The notes beneath the pieces were generated by a model. That model worked only from the letters and a program-made list of their open reading frames with translations. It searched no databases and was not told where the DNA came from. A stretch of DNA of 64,000 bases, taken from assembly GCF_041380235.1 (NCBI RefSeq), contig NZ_JBGIYY010000004.1, positions 237,918-301,917 of the forward strand. The letters are read 5' to 3'. A program made the translations under genes and the position numbers. This document shows, in pieces, positions 17,638 through 26,520 of the stretch; within the stretch, counting starts at the first letter, position 1, and each line of letters opens with the position of its first letter. The DNA is from Glaciecola sp041380235. GTDB lineage: Bacteria > Pseudomonadota > Gammaproteobacteria > Enterobacterales > Alteromonadaceae.

Positions 17638-18939
17638 ATGGCAAAAAATGTTGTAGTGCTCGGCACCCAATGGGGTGATGAGGGCAAGGGTAAAGTCGTT
17701 GACTTACTCACCAATCAAGCGTCTTACGTTGTGAGATATCAGGGAGGCCACAATGCTGGTCACACTCTCGTTATAGATGGCGAAAAGACGGTTTTACATC
17801 TTATCCCATCAGGAATATTAAGAGATAACGTTACCTGTGTTATTGGCAATGGTGTGGTATTGAGCCCGCAGGCCTTGCTTACCGAAATGAAAATGCTAGA
17901 AGACAAAGGCATTCCGGTAAAAGAGCGTTTGGTTATAAGCGAAGCCTGTCCACTGATCCTCCCCTTTCACGTTGCTCTAGACGTTGCTCGAGAAGTAGCC
18001 CGAGGCGCTAAAGCTATCGGTACAACTGGTCGTGGTATTGGTCCTGCATACGAAGATAAAGTGTCTCGCCGTGGATTACGTGTAGGTGATTTGTTTAATC
18101 CTCAAGACTTTGCCGCTAAACTTAAAGAGGTCATGGAGTACCACAACTTCATGCTCACAGAATACTACAAACAGCCCGCTGTTGATTATGACACAGTGCT
18201 TGCTGAAGCTCTCAGCGTAGCTGACTTATTTAAATCGCTTTCAGTAGACGTAACGGCACTGCTAGAAAATGCGAAAAAGAATAAACAATCGATCATGTTT
18301 GAAGGCGCGCAAGGAACTTTGCTTGACATAGACCATGGTACTTATCCCTATGTAACTTCATCTAATACTACTGTTGGCGGCGTTGCGACTGGCGCAGGTT
18401 TTGGCCCATTAAGCATCGATTATGTATTGGGGATCGTCAAAGCTTACACTACACGTGTTGGTTCAGGCCCGTTTCCGACTGAGCTAGATTGTGAGATCGG
18501 ACAACATTTAGGTGTTAAGGGACATGAATTTGGCGCCACAACAGGCCGAAAGCGCCGCACCGGCTGGTTTGATGCGGTTGCAATATGCAGAGCAGTTCAG
18601 CTCAACTCAGTAACGGGTTTTTGTTTAACCAAATTGGACGTGCTTGACGGTCTAGACACATTACGCATTTGTGTTGGTTATAAAGATGCCCAGGGTAAAG
18701 TAACAACTGCTCCGCCGTTAGCCGCCGAGGGCTACGATGCAATTGAACCTGTGTATGAAGATATGCCTGGTTGGAATGAGCAAACCTTTGGGGTAACTGA
18801 ATATGAAAAGTTACCGCAGGCAGCTAAAAACTACATTCACCGTATCGAAGAGCTTACCGGTGTCCCTGTAGATATCATTTCGACGGGACCAGATCGCAGT
18901 GAGACCATGGTGCTTAGGCATCCATTTGCCGAAGCATAG
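17638..18939 (+). CDS. purA: Adenylosuccinate synthetase
   Basis: 433 aa, standard length. It joins IMP and aspartate using GTP in the first step of AMP synthesis. The start GTQWGDEGKGKVVDLL carries the phosphate-binding loop and catalytic Asp14; further signatures are QGGHNAGHT, GTTGRGIGPAYEDK, GPFPTEL and TGRKRRTGWFD. ATG 17638 gives the conserved N-terminus. Followed by a terminator. Confidence 0.98.
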   Translation: MAKNVVVLGTQWGDEGKGKVVDLLTNQASYVVRYQGGHNAGHTLVIDGEKTVLHLIPSGILRDNVTCVIGNGVVLSPQALLTEMKMLEDKGIPVKERLVISEACPLILPFHVALDVAREVARGAKAIGTTGRGIGPAYEDKVSRRGLRVGDLFNPQDFAAKLKEVMEYHNFMLTEYYKQPAVDYDTVLAEALSVADLFKSLSVDVTALLENAKKNKQSIMFEGAQGTLLDIDHGTYPYVTSSNTTVGGVATGAGFGPLSIDYVLGIVKAYTTRVGSGPFPTELDCEIGQHLGVKGHEFGATTGRKRRTGWFDAVAICRAVQLNSVTGFCLTKLDVLDGLDTLRICVGYKDAQGKVTTAPPLAAEGYDAIEPVYEDMPGWNEQTFGVTEYEKLPQAAKNYIHRIEELTGVPVDIISTGPDRSETMVLRHPFAEA

Positions 18940-18980
18940 AACCTATTTGTCTCAAAAACGTCCTAATAGTATTAAAGTAG

Positions 18981-19012
18981 GCGGTCTTGCATAGCTTAGG
19001 CCGCTTTTTTTA
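18981..19012 (+). terminator. Rho-independent terminator after purA
   Basis: GCGGTC (18981-18986) pairs with GGCCGC (18999-19004), with one T-G pair, followed by seven T. Confidence 0.8.
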
Positions 19013-19076
19013 TCACCAAATGTTGTCGAATCAGAAGTGTTTGTTTGAATTTTACGCTCCCAAAGGAAATTAAATT

Positions 19077-20522
19077 ATGTCTGAAAGTTCTGACACCACA
19101 CCCTCCGCTGAGCACGGAAATGACCAAAACAATGATTCTTGGCAGCAGCCATTTGATTACGGATCCTTGCTTGAAGGTTTAAATCGTTACTTTTCAAGTC
19201 GTGCCACTCGCTCAATAAGCTGGAGAAAGTCTCAGCTAGATGCGTTTCTGAAATTGTTAAATGACAATGAAAAAGCCATTGGTGAAGCCCTCTATCAGGA
19301 TTTAGGAAAGTGTAAACATGAAGCTTATGTCACTGAAATTGGCTTTTTGAAATCTGACATAAAACATGCTTTGAAACATTTAAAGAAGTGGACTAAAGCG
19401 GTAAAGAAGTCGACGCCTTTAGTCGCGCAACCAGCAAAAAGTTTTGTTTATCCTGAGCCACTTGGCTCTGTGCTTATTATTGGTGCGTGGAATTATCCTT
19501 TGCAACTGACGCTGAGCCCGCTCATTGCTGCAATTGCGGCTGGAAATTGCGCAGTGGTTAAACCTTCAGAGCTCGCTGTAAATACCTCCGCGATTATTGC
19601 TAAATTACTGCCTGAGTACCTTGATAAAAAAGCAGTGATTGTGGTTGAAGGCGGGAAGGAAGAAACAAGTGCATTGCTTGCTCAACCCTTTAACAAGTTC
19701 TTCTACACTGGAGGGGAACAAGTCGGCAAAATTGTTATGCGCGCCGCATCTGAACATCTTACTCCAGTTACGCTTGAATTAGGCGGGAAAAGCCCTTGCG
19801 TCATTGACAGTGATATTGATTTTGATATCGCAGCGAATCGGATTGTTTGGGGAAAGTGGATGAATGCAGGTCAAACCTGTATTGCACCAGATTATGTTTT
19901 GATCAAACAAGAATCTCTCGATGAATTTGTAGCGGCCTTAAAGAAGGCCATTGAATCTCAGTATTCGCTTGATCCTAAGCAACAAGAGGAATACGGAAGG
20001 GTCATCAATCAGCGTCATTGTCAGCGTTTGGCCGGTTATTTAGATGGTCAAAACGTCATTTACGGCGGACAAATAGATCTCGATACGTGTTACGTGTCAC
20101 CCACTTTATTACTAAATCCAGATCCAAACTCAGCCATTATGCAAGAAGAAATATTTGGGCCTTTGCTGCCGATTGTAGTGATGCCGTCAAAACAAAGTAT
20201 GGCTGATTTTATTAATAAAAGACCACCGCCTTTGGCTGCGTATTTATTTACGAATGATAAAAGCTATGAAGCAGAATTTATCGATAACGTTGCTGCCGGT
20301 AACATGTGTATAAATGACTGCACTATGTTTATGCTTAATCATGCCCTACCTTTTGGCGGGGTTGGCAGTAGCGGTATGGGGCGTTATCATGGCAAATATG
20401 GCTTTGACACCTTTAGTCATGAAAAAACCGTTATGAAACGTAGCTTTATATTTGAAAACAATTTCAGATATGCGCCATTTACAACATTTAAAAAATTCAT
20501 GCTCAATAGGTTTATCGGATGA
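19077..20522 (+). CDS. NAD(P)-dependent aldehyde dehydrogenase (class 3 / coniferyl-aldehyde-type)
   Basis: 481 aa ALDH. NAD-binding IIGAWNYPLQLTLSPLIAAIAAGNCAVVKPSE, general base VTLELGGKSPCV, and catalytic Cys in NAGQTCIAPDYVL are all present. The C-terminal MLNHALPFGGVGSSGMGRYHGKYGFDTFSHEK is typical of class 3/fatty or aromatic aldehyde dehydrogenases (ALDH3, YwdH, CalB type). A hydrophilic acidic N-terminal extension of about 25 residues precedes the domain. AAAGGA precedes ATG 19077. The stop overlaps the next gene (ATGA), so the two are coupled. Confidence 0.92.
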   Translation: MSESSDTTPSAEHGNDQNNDSWQQPFDYGSLLEGLNRYFSSRATRSISWRKSQLDAFLKLLNDNEKAIGEALYQDLGKCKHEAYVTEIGFLKSDIKHALKHLKKWTKAVKKSTPLVAQPAKSFVYPEPLGSVLIIGAWNYPLQLTLSPLIAAIAAGNCAVVKPSELAVNTSAIIAKLLPEYLDKKAVIVVEGGKEETSALLAQPFNKFFYTGGEQVGKIVMRAASEHLTPVTLELGGKSPCVIDSDIDFDIAANRIVWGKWMNAGQTCIAPDYVLIKQESLDEFVAALKKAIESQYSLDPKQQEEYGRVINQRHCQRLAGYLDGQNVIYGGQIDLDTCYVSPTLLLNPDPNSAIMQEEIFGPLLPIVVMPSKQSMADFINKRPPPLAAYLFTNDKSYEAEFIDNVAAGNMCINDCTMFMLNHALPFGGVGSSGMGRYHGKYGFDTFSHEKTVMKRSFIFENNFRYAPFTTFKKFMLNRFIG

Positions 20523-20935
20523 TTTCACCTTTTCACTTGGCAATACCGGTTACAGACCTCAAAGCGTCTGCACTATTTTATGGCGAACATGTTGGATGTG
20601 GACAGGGTCGCAGTTCAAAACAGTGGATTGATTGGGATTTTTATGGGCACCAATTAGTGACACATTTAGTCGATCGAATGCCACAGGGTGAGGCGGCTAA
20701 TCAGGTCGACAACAAATCTGTTCCCGTACCTCATTTTGGTTTGGTTCTGCCAAAAGCAGATTGGGAGGCATTGGCCCTCCGATTAGAGCAAGCCGGTTAT
20801 AATTTTCATATTGCGCCATATATTCGATTTCAGGGAGAAGTGGGTGAACAAGGCACGTTTTTCTTGTTCGACCCTAGCGGCAATGCTCTAGAGTTCAAAT
20901 ACTTTGAAGATATGACGCAGCTATTCGCGTCATAA
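20519..20935 (+). CDS. VOC (glyoxalase/dioxygenase-fold) family protein
   Basis: 138 aa with two beta-alpha-beta-beta-beta units: FHLAIPVTDLKASALFYGEHVG and VPHFGLVLPKADWEALALRL, ending GTFFLFDPSGNALEFKYF. The His in FHLAI, the His in VPHFG and the Glu in ALEFK are the expected metal ligands. Substrate unknown; coupling to the aldehyde dehydrogenase suggests a shared detoxification role, which is inference only. Confidence 0.87.
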   Translation: MISPFHLAIPVTDLKASALFYGEHVGCGQGRSSKQWIDWDFYGHQLVTHLVDRMPQGEAANQVDNKSVPVPHFGLVLPKADWEALALRLEQAGYNFHIAPYIRFQGEVGEQGTFFLFDPSGNALEFKYFEDMTQLFAS

Positions 20936-20959
20936 GTCGCTTTAAGCTTAATTTGTTGG

Positions 20960-22330
20960 CTAAAAAGCCACCAAACTGATACCTATGTAAGCGGCAATTG
21001 TAACACCGCCAACGGCTAGGGCATAAGGCAGTTGTGTTCTTACATGAGTAAGTAAATCGCAACCGGCAGCCAACGAACTTATCGCCGTTGTATCAGAGAT
21101 GGGTGAACAATGGTCACCAAATATACCGCCCCCTAATATAGCCGCTAAAACAATCTCGGGCGGCAAACCTAAGGATTGCACCAGAGGCATGCCGATAGGA
21201 ATTAAGATCGCAAAGGTGCCCCATGACGTGCCGGTGGTGAACGAGATGATACCGCCAGCCACAAACAACATCGGTACAATAAGATATAGCGCAAGATGAT
21301 TACCTACAATCCCTGCTACAAATGTACCGGTGCCTAATTCTTTTAGGCTTGCTCCAAGGGTAATCGAGAGTAATACGATAGTTACCAAAGGCAATAATTC
21401 ACTCATACCGTTGAACCCCATCTTAAATGCGCCTTTGTGATCAGTCTTTTTTGCAAATACGAGCATGATGTAGGCAACGATGCAGGCTAAAAAGGTCGCA
21501 TAAAGCACTGATTTACTGCCGCTTCCCGCGGTTAAATCGCCATTTCCTGTCCAAAGCATAAAACCGAGCATTCCACCAATCATCACCATCATCGGCACCA
21601 ACATAAAGCGCGCTTTGCTAGCTTCAGTTACGGTTAATTTAGTGTCGGTGCTATGCAGATCTACTTCTGCTTGTTTCATTGGTCCATGCACACGGTCAGT
21701 AACAATGGTATATGCGACTACTACAAGAGTGAGCCACGCATAAACATTATACGGTAGGGTCGACCATAAAATTTCAAGAGGGTTTTGCTCAAGCTCATAG
21801 GTACTCAACAGTGCTAGTATATAAGCTCCCCAACCGTTTAAGAGAATCAGTATACAAACTGGGGCGCTAGTCGAATCTATGACATAGGCCAGCCGTGCTC
21901 GACTCATTTTAAATTTATCAAACAGGCCTCTGGCCAATATGCCAGCGGTAAGCACACTGAGATTCGATTCGATAAAAACGGCAATACCGGTAAACATAGT
22001 AATACCGCCAACTCGGCGTTTTGTGGAAGCTATCCCTGAGCCGATCAGCTTGTTCACCATCGCCGCTACGCCCCCGGAGTCACGAATAAATGCAAGTAGG
22101 GCGCCTACCATTAGTGAAAATATTAAGATGCGTGCGTTGCCAGCATCGCCGACCGTGCTGACAATTCGTTCTATGGTATTTATAGGGGTGGCCAGCAGTG
22201 ATACTTGACTGTTAAATGTCAGTAAAAATTCGGCGCTGAAGATAGATAAAAGTAGCGCTAAAATGACTTCTTTTTTCCACAATACGACCGTAATCGCAAT
22301 AATTGGCGGTAATATACTTAACCAATCCAT
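20960..22330 (-). CDS. NhaC-family Na+/H+ antiporter
   Basis: 456 aa, about 11-12 transmembrane segments and little else. The pattern GALLAFIRDSGGVAAMVNKLIG, FTGIAVFIESNLSVLTAG, SFTTGTSWGTFAILIPIGMPL and ILGGGIFGDHCSPISDTTAISSLAAGCDLLTHVRTQLPYA is that of NhaC/YuiF-type transporters. Members exchange Na+ for H+ or for organic anions such as malate and lactate. Its start codon overlaps the stop of the amidase-lactamase fusion gene (TAATG), so it is part of the muropeptide operon. D-lactate is a product of MurQ, so a lactate-type role is possible but unproven. Confidence 0.87.
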   Translation of the reverse strand: MDWLSILPPIIAITVVLWKKEVILALLLSIFSAEFLLTFNSQVSLLATPINTIERIVSTVGDAGNARILIFSLMVGALLAFIRDSGGVAAMVNKLIGSGIASTKRRVGGITMFTGIAVFIESNLSVLTAGILARGLFDKFKMSRARLAYVIDSTSAPVCILILLNGWGAYILALLSTYELEQNPLEILWSTLPYNVYAWLTLVVVAYTIVTDRVHGPMKQAEVDLHSTDTKLTVTEASKARFMLVPMMVMIGGMLGFMLWTGNGDLTAGSGSKSVLYATFLACIVAYIMLVFAKKTDHKGAFKMGFNGMSELLPLVTIVLLSITLGASLKELGTGTFVAGIVGNHLALYLIVPMLFVAGGIISFTTGTSWGTFAILIPIGMPLVQSLGLPPEIVLAAILGGGIFGDHCSPISDTTAISSLAAGCDLLTHVRTQLPYALAVGGVTIAAYIGISLVAF

Positions 22331-24849
22331 TAGTTGACTCCTTTAAATACGGCTTCGTAAACTAAGCTCATAACACTGCCATATCGGCCAGTTTCAAAGG
22401 CATCACCTTCAAACGTTAACTCGCCGCTTTGTGATGTGACAGGTGAGTGTTTCTTGTTGGTGAGCAATATGATGGCCAGATCATATTCAGGGTCAATTAA
22501 GGTTGCTGTGCCGGTCCAACCCGTATGTCCGAACGCACGGTTGCTAGCGTAAGGACCAAAATGCCAAGCTAATGAATCGTCGGCAGCTAGTCGCCAGCCC
22601 AGTCCCATTGAGTTCTTGCGATACCGAGGGGTGACGAAACGGCTCAATGTTGTGTTACTAAACAGCGATGTGTTAGCGTATCCGCCTTCATTGAGAAGCA
22701 ATTGTGATAGCAATGCTAGGTCCTTAGCATTGCCAAATAATCCGGCATGTCCAGCTACGCCATGCATTGAGTAAAATGCTTTTTCGTCATGTACTTCGCC
22801 CGCCAAGACATGTTCCCTGATCCCAGGAAAGCTCACGTTACCACCACGACTATTGCCGCGAATTTCGGTTGCTGCATATTGAGCGCTTTGTTTACCCTTG
22901 TTAAGAGGGTTAAACTGCAAAGACTCCAAACCAAGCGGCCTGTAGATTTGCTGTTCGACATATTCATCCAAGGCCATCCCAGTAACTCTTTCGACCAATA
23001 AGCCTAAGATCATGAAGTTAGTATCTGAATAGGTTTGCTGGGTTTGTCTGCCGTTGGTAAATGGAAGCTTAGTGAGCAATAAGTCTTTAGTAACACTTGC
23101 ATCTAGAGAGTGAAAACTTTCGCCCAGAGGATTGTCCGCTCTGAAGAACTTCACTTCACTGTTATATCCAGAGGCGTGTGCAAGCAAGTCTGCAACGCTT
23201 CGACCTTCTCTGCCTTCGCCGCTATATTCAGGCAAATAATTTGAAACACTGTTGTCTAGGGCTATTTTACCTTCATCTACTAATTTCATAATCGCTAAGG
23301 TCGTCGCAAATACTTTAGTGTTTGATGCAAGGTCAAAACGTGTATCAACAGACATTGGTCGGGAGGTAATCAGCAACTCACCATTGCTGTCATATTTTTG
23401 TGCAGAGCCATAGGCACTGTGCTTGATGATTTGACCTTTGTGAAGGACCAGCAAAACGGCACCTGGAAAACCGTTTTCGATATCTTGCTCAATTAAATGG
23501 TCGACCTTGGAGAAGTCGAAACGGGAATTATCATTAGCTATTATTTCTGGGAAGGGTATATGAATATATAAGCTCGCGTTAGCCGGCACAATATTCTCAA
23601 CTCTTAGGCTATTTAAGCCTGTCCGTGTGCGCTTAGCCAGCGAATATTCATAGTGCTCGTCAAGAGCAAAAGGTTGTGTAATATTCAGCTTTTGCTCATT
23701 TACATAAATATCGGCACTTTCTGCACCAAGACTTTGAACATGAATGCTACCGGAGCCAGCATAAGCTCTGAATCTAGCTCGGTTGTTTACTTTTTCGCGT
23801 TTATCTGAGCGTTGCAATGGGAAAATACTATTAACTTGGCCCTGCAAAAGTTCATCAACAAATAGGCCCTTGCTCGCTAATTGAGAGAGCAGGCTATCGT
23901 TTTTTGTTAAGGGCATGATGGCGCTGGAAGCTAAGGACTCAGTTTCATAGCGCTGCATCAATTGCTCGATTGCATCGGGGAAATACTTTTCTAAGAGCGC
24001 GAATAATGCCGCTGCGGTGCTTGAGTCGGGTCTGCCACTTACTTGCCAAGGTAAAAAGTGCATTTGAAATGCGCTTAAAGTATCGACGGTTTGCTGATCA
24101 AGTATACCGGTTTCAATGATCCCATATCCGTAGGTACCTAACGCTCGTTGCAATAATCCAATATTTGGAGTCGATTGATTAAACTGCTGCCAGTATCTAG
24201 CCAGAGTATCATCGTCATACCACGCACCAACCCCAGCTTGATACAGCTGATACCAAGGGAATCTCGGCCCAGGATCGCTCTTGCGAGAAGGAGCAATATC
24301 CGAATGCCCGACGACTGCAGTGGGTGAAATATCCGGATTCCGAGCAAGTATGTCACGGCTCAATTCAATAACTAGTTCAATTTGTTTAGGATCGAAGTCG
24401 GGGAAAATACACAGACGATTTGCACCGTGTTCGGCCCGTGACGCCATGCCAGCGGCCTGCATCGCCGCAATATTTTCGAAACATCTGGGGACATTGACAA
24501 TTTCGATGCCAATTGAGCTATCGTTGAGGCCTGTGCGCCCCTGCCAATAACCCTGCCCCGCGTGCCAAGCGCGCTCTGTCTCATCTACTAGCTGCAGGAT
24601 TTTAAGTGTGCTGTATGGGTAACTGGGGTCGTTGCTTTCAGGCACTAAATAATGGGAGCTTACGAAGCCTTCTTTTACTAGTGCGTCTACCGAGCGTTGA
24701 TAATCAATCGCGGTGTAGTGCATTACCAAAGACTTCACTCTAAAACTATAGTTAACCGATGGCAGTTGGGTATAGCTTGAGCTGACGCAACTCGCAATAA
24801 ACACACAGCTACACAATATCAGGATTGATTTAAGGACTTTATTTTTCAT
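22330..24849 (-). CDS. Lipoprotein fusing an AmpD/AmiD-type amidase with a beta-lactamase-type serine hydrolase
   Basis: 839 aa. Lipoprotein signal LILCSCVFIASC with acylated Cys21. Residues about 35-200 are an Amidase_2 zinc N-acetylmuramoyl-L-alanine amidase; ligands are His44 (VMHYTA), His182 (VVGHSDIAP) and Asp192 (KSDPGPRFPW), with WHAGQGYWQGR between. Residues about 225-290 resemble a peptidoglycan-binding helix bundle (DQQTVDTLSAFQMHFLP). A linker domain follows, then from about 445 a serine beta-lactamase/AmiE-like domain with S509-N-T-K512, Y607-S-D and HTGWTG. It should release stem peptides from muropeptides at the outer membrane or in the periplasm. The AmiD and beta-lactamase-type (B. 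subtilis AmiE) activities are normally separate proteins. Lies 53 bases after the halogenase gene. Confidence 0.9.
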   Translation of the reverse strand: MKNKVLKSILILCSCVFIASCVSSSYTQLPSVNYSFRVKSLVMHYTAIDYQRSVDALVKEGFVSSHYLVPESNDPSYPYSTLKILQLVDETERAWHAGQGYWQGRTGLNDSSIGIEIVNVPRCFENIAAMQAAGMASRAEHGANRLCIFPDFDPKQIELVIELSRDILARNPDISPTAVVGHSDIAPSRKSDPGPRFPWYQLYQAGVGAWYDDDTLARYWQQFNQSTPNIGLLQRALGTYGYGIIETGILDQQTVDTLSAFQMHFLPWQVSGRPDSSTAAALFALLEKYFPDAIEQLMQRYETESLASSAIMPLTKNDSLLSQLASKGLFVDELLQGQVNSIFPLQRSDKREKVNNRARFRAYAGSGSIHVQSLGAESADIYVNEQKLNITQPFALDEHYEYSLAKRTRTGLNSLRVENIVPANASLYIHIPFPEIIANDNSRFDFSKVDHLIEQDIENGFPGAVLLVLHKGQIIKHSAYGSAQKYDSNGELLITSRPMSVDTRFDLASNTKVFATTLAIMKLVDEGKIALDNSVSNYLPEYSGEGREGRSVADLLAHASGYNSEVKFFRADNPLGESFHSLDASVTKDLLLTKLPFTNGRQTQQTYSDTNFMILGLLVERVTGMALDEYVEQQIYRPLGLESLQFNPLNKGKQSAQYAATEIRGNSRGGNVSFPGIREHVLAGEVHDEKAFYSMHGVAGHAGLFGNAKDLALLSQLLLNEGGYANTSLFSNTTLSRFVTPRYRKNSMGLGWRLAADDSLAWHFGPYASNRAFGHTGWTGTATLIDPEYDLAIILLTNKKHSPVTSQSGELTFEGDAFETGRYGSVMSLVYEAVFKGVN

Positions 24850-24902
24850 TTAGTGCCTATCACATAGAGGTAAATTGAGTGGTAGTAAAGCTACAAAGCG
24901 CT

Positions 24903-26411
24903 TCATATCTTCACCTTACAGTACTGCTGTAAATACACTTTATGGTTCGGCATATGCTGCTCCGCTTCACGCATTGCCCCAGCAATATGAGACAAGTTTT
25001 GCTGACGATGAGATTCTTCCAAATGGTTAGCCAAGGGGTGATAGGCCCTCGGTATTAGACCTTGGCCATTCATGACTGAAAACCAGCTGATTTCATTAAA
25101 AAGCTCATTATTCTCTCTGAATAAACGGCCGCTGGCTTGGTATAGCTCAATTTTATCTTGCAGCGAATCGGGTATCTGCATATTACGGCAATACCGCCAA
25201 AACTCAGAGTCATCACGCTCTGTAGCCTTATAATGCAGAATAATAAAGTCGCGGATACGCCATAGCTCATCGTCGGTGTATCTATTATAAGTATTGATAT
25301 TCGCTGGCTCGCATCGTCCGCTAGGAAACAGAGAAAGTAGACGCATGATCGCAGACTGAATAAGCTGCAAGCCCGTAGATTCTAATGGCTCAATAAATCC
25401 GGCAGATAGGCCAATAGCAATACAGTTGTTCTTCCATGCTTGTTTACGTTTACCGTTAATCCATTTTAGCTGTCGTGCATCGGCCAAAGCCTTGCTTGGC
25501 AATCGTTTTGCTAAGCGATTAATGGCGACTTCTTTTGAGAGGAACTCTGAAGAAAATACAAAGCCGTTACCCATGCGATGCTGCAAAGGGATTTGCCATT
25601 GCCAGCCACAATCATGAGCAGTTGAAATGGTGTAGGGCTTAATCTCGGCTAACGATTCACTCGGTTGCGCGATTGCCGAATCGCAGGGCAGGTATTCCCG
25701 CCAATCTTCAAAACCCACCTTTAAGGTTTGTGCAATAAGTAAACCCTTAAAGCCTGAGCAGTCGATAAAAATATCGCCATCGATATACGACCCGTCAGCG
25801 AGCTCTACCGCTTTGATATCCTCAGAGTTTGTTTGCTGATGGACTTTTTTGATATCGCCCTTAATCTTGTTAACACCGCGCTGCATAGAGAAAGCCGATA
25901 AATACTCTGCATATTTAATCGCATCAAAATGATAAGCATATTTGATATTTGCCAGTGCGGAACGCGATTGTGGCTGCGGATGGCAAAATTTATTGTGCAG
26001 GGCTGCTCGATATTCCAAGCAATAGTCTGATAGCGGTTGCTCTTTGCCCCGTAGTTTGTCTTTAAGCCAATAGTGATGGAAGGGTATGCCCTGCATCGGA
26101 ACACCATATGGTCCAAAAGGATGCATGTACTGATGCCCTTTCTTGTACCAATCATGGAACTCAATGCCGAGTTTGAAGGAGCCGTGGGTAAAAGCGAGAA
26201 ATTCAGCTTCATTAATACCCAACATTTGATTGAATTCAAGGATAGCGGGTATGGTCGCTTCGCCTACCGATACCGTTCCGATACTGTCGGATTCCACCAA
26301 GCTAATAGCGTACTGCTCACTTGGTAAAATATGTGAAAAAGCCGCCGCTGACATCCATCCTGCCGAGCCGCCGCCAACAATTACAATCTTTGATTTTTGC
26401 TTATTTTCCAT
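24903..26411 (-). CDS. FAD-dependent tryptophan-halogenase family protein
   Basis: 502 aa. FAD-binding GGGSAGWM (13-20) and VGEATIP (49-55), the halogenase signature WxWxIP (W270, W272, I274, P275), the catalytic Lys80 in GSFK and Glu344 in EPLEST match Lys79 and Glu346 of PrnA. By family it would halogenate an aromatic substrate with FADH2 and halide. All the key residues are kept, so activity is plausible. Its place between a TonB receptor and a peptidoglycan amidase is common for such proteins in marine and Caulobacter-type TonB loci, where the substrate is unknown. No flavin reductase is adjacent, though fre lies 18 kb away. ATG 26411 starts just before the FAD motif. Confidence 0.92.
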   Translation of the reverse strand: MENKQKSKIVIVGGGSAGWMSAAAFSHILPSEQYAISLVESDSIGTVSVGEATIPAILEFNQMLGINEAEFLAFTHGSFKLGIEFHDWYKKGHQYMHPFGPYGVPMQGIPFHHYWLKDKLRGKEQPLSDYCLEYRAALHNKFCHPQPQSRSALANIKYAYHFDAIKYAEYLSAFSMQRGVNKIKGDIKKVHQQTNSEDIKAVELADGSYIDGDIFIDCSGFKGLLIAQTLKVGFEDWREYLPCDSAIAQPSESLAEIKPYTISTAHDCGWQWQIPLQHRMGNGFVFSSEFLSKEVAINRLAKRLPSKALADARQLKWINGKRKQAWKNNCIAIGLSAGFIEPLESTGLQLIQSAIMRLLSLFPSGRCEPANINTYNRYTDDELWRIRDFIILHYKATERDDSEFWRYCRNMQIPDSLQDKIELYQASGRLFRENNELFNEISWFSVMNGQGLIPRAYHPLANHLEESHRQQNLSHIAGAMREAEQHMPNHKVYLQQYCKVKI

Positions 26412-26474
26412 ATCGTTATCATAAATGGCTTAGTGTTATGAAACAATCCTGAGCCTGCAGTATTTGCCAATAAA

Positions 26475-26504
26475 AAAGGCGATAGTCTTATCTATCGCCT
26501 TTTA
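26475..26504 (-). terminator. Terminator after the TonB-dependent receptor
   Basis: GGCGATAG (26478-26485) pairs with CTATCGCC (26492-26499). On the minus strand it is followed by TTTTTT. It separates the receptor from the halogenase gene, so the downstream genes rely on read-through or their own promoter. Confidence 0.85.
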
Positions 26505-26520
26505 TTCCGCTATTAATTGA

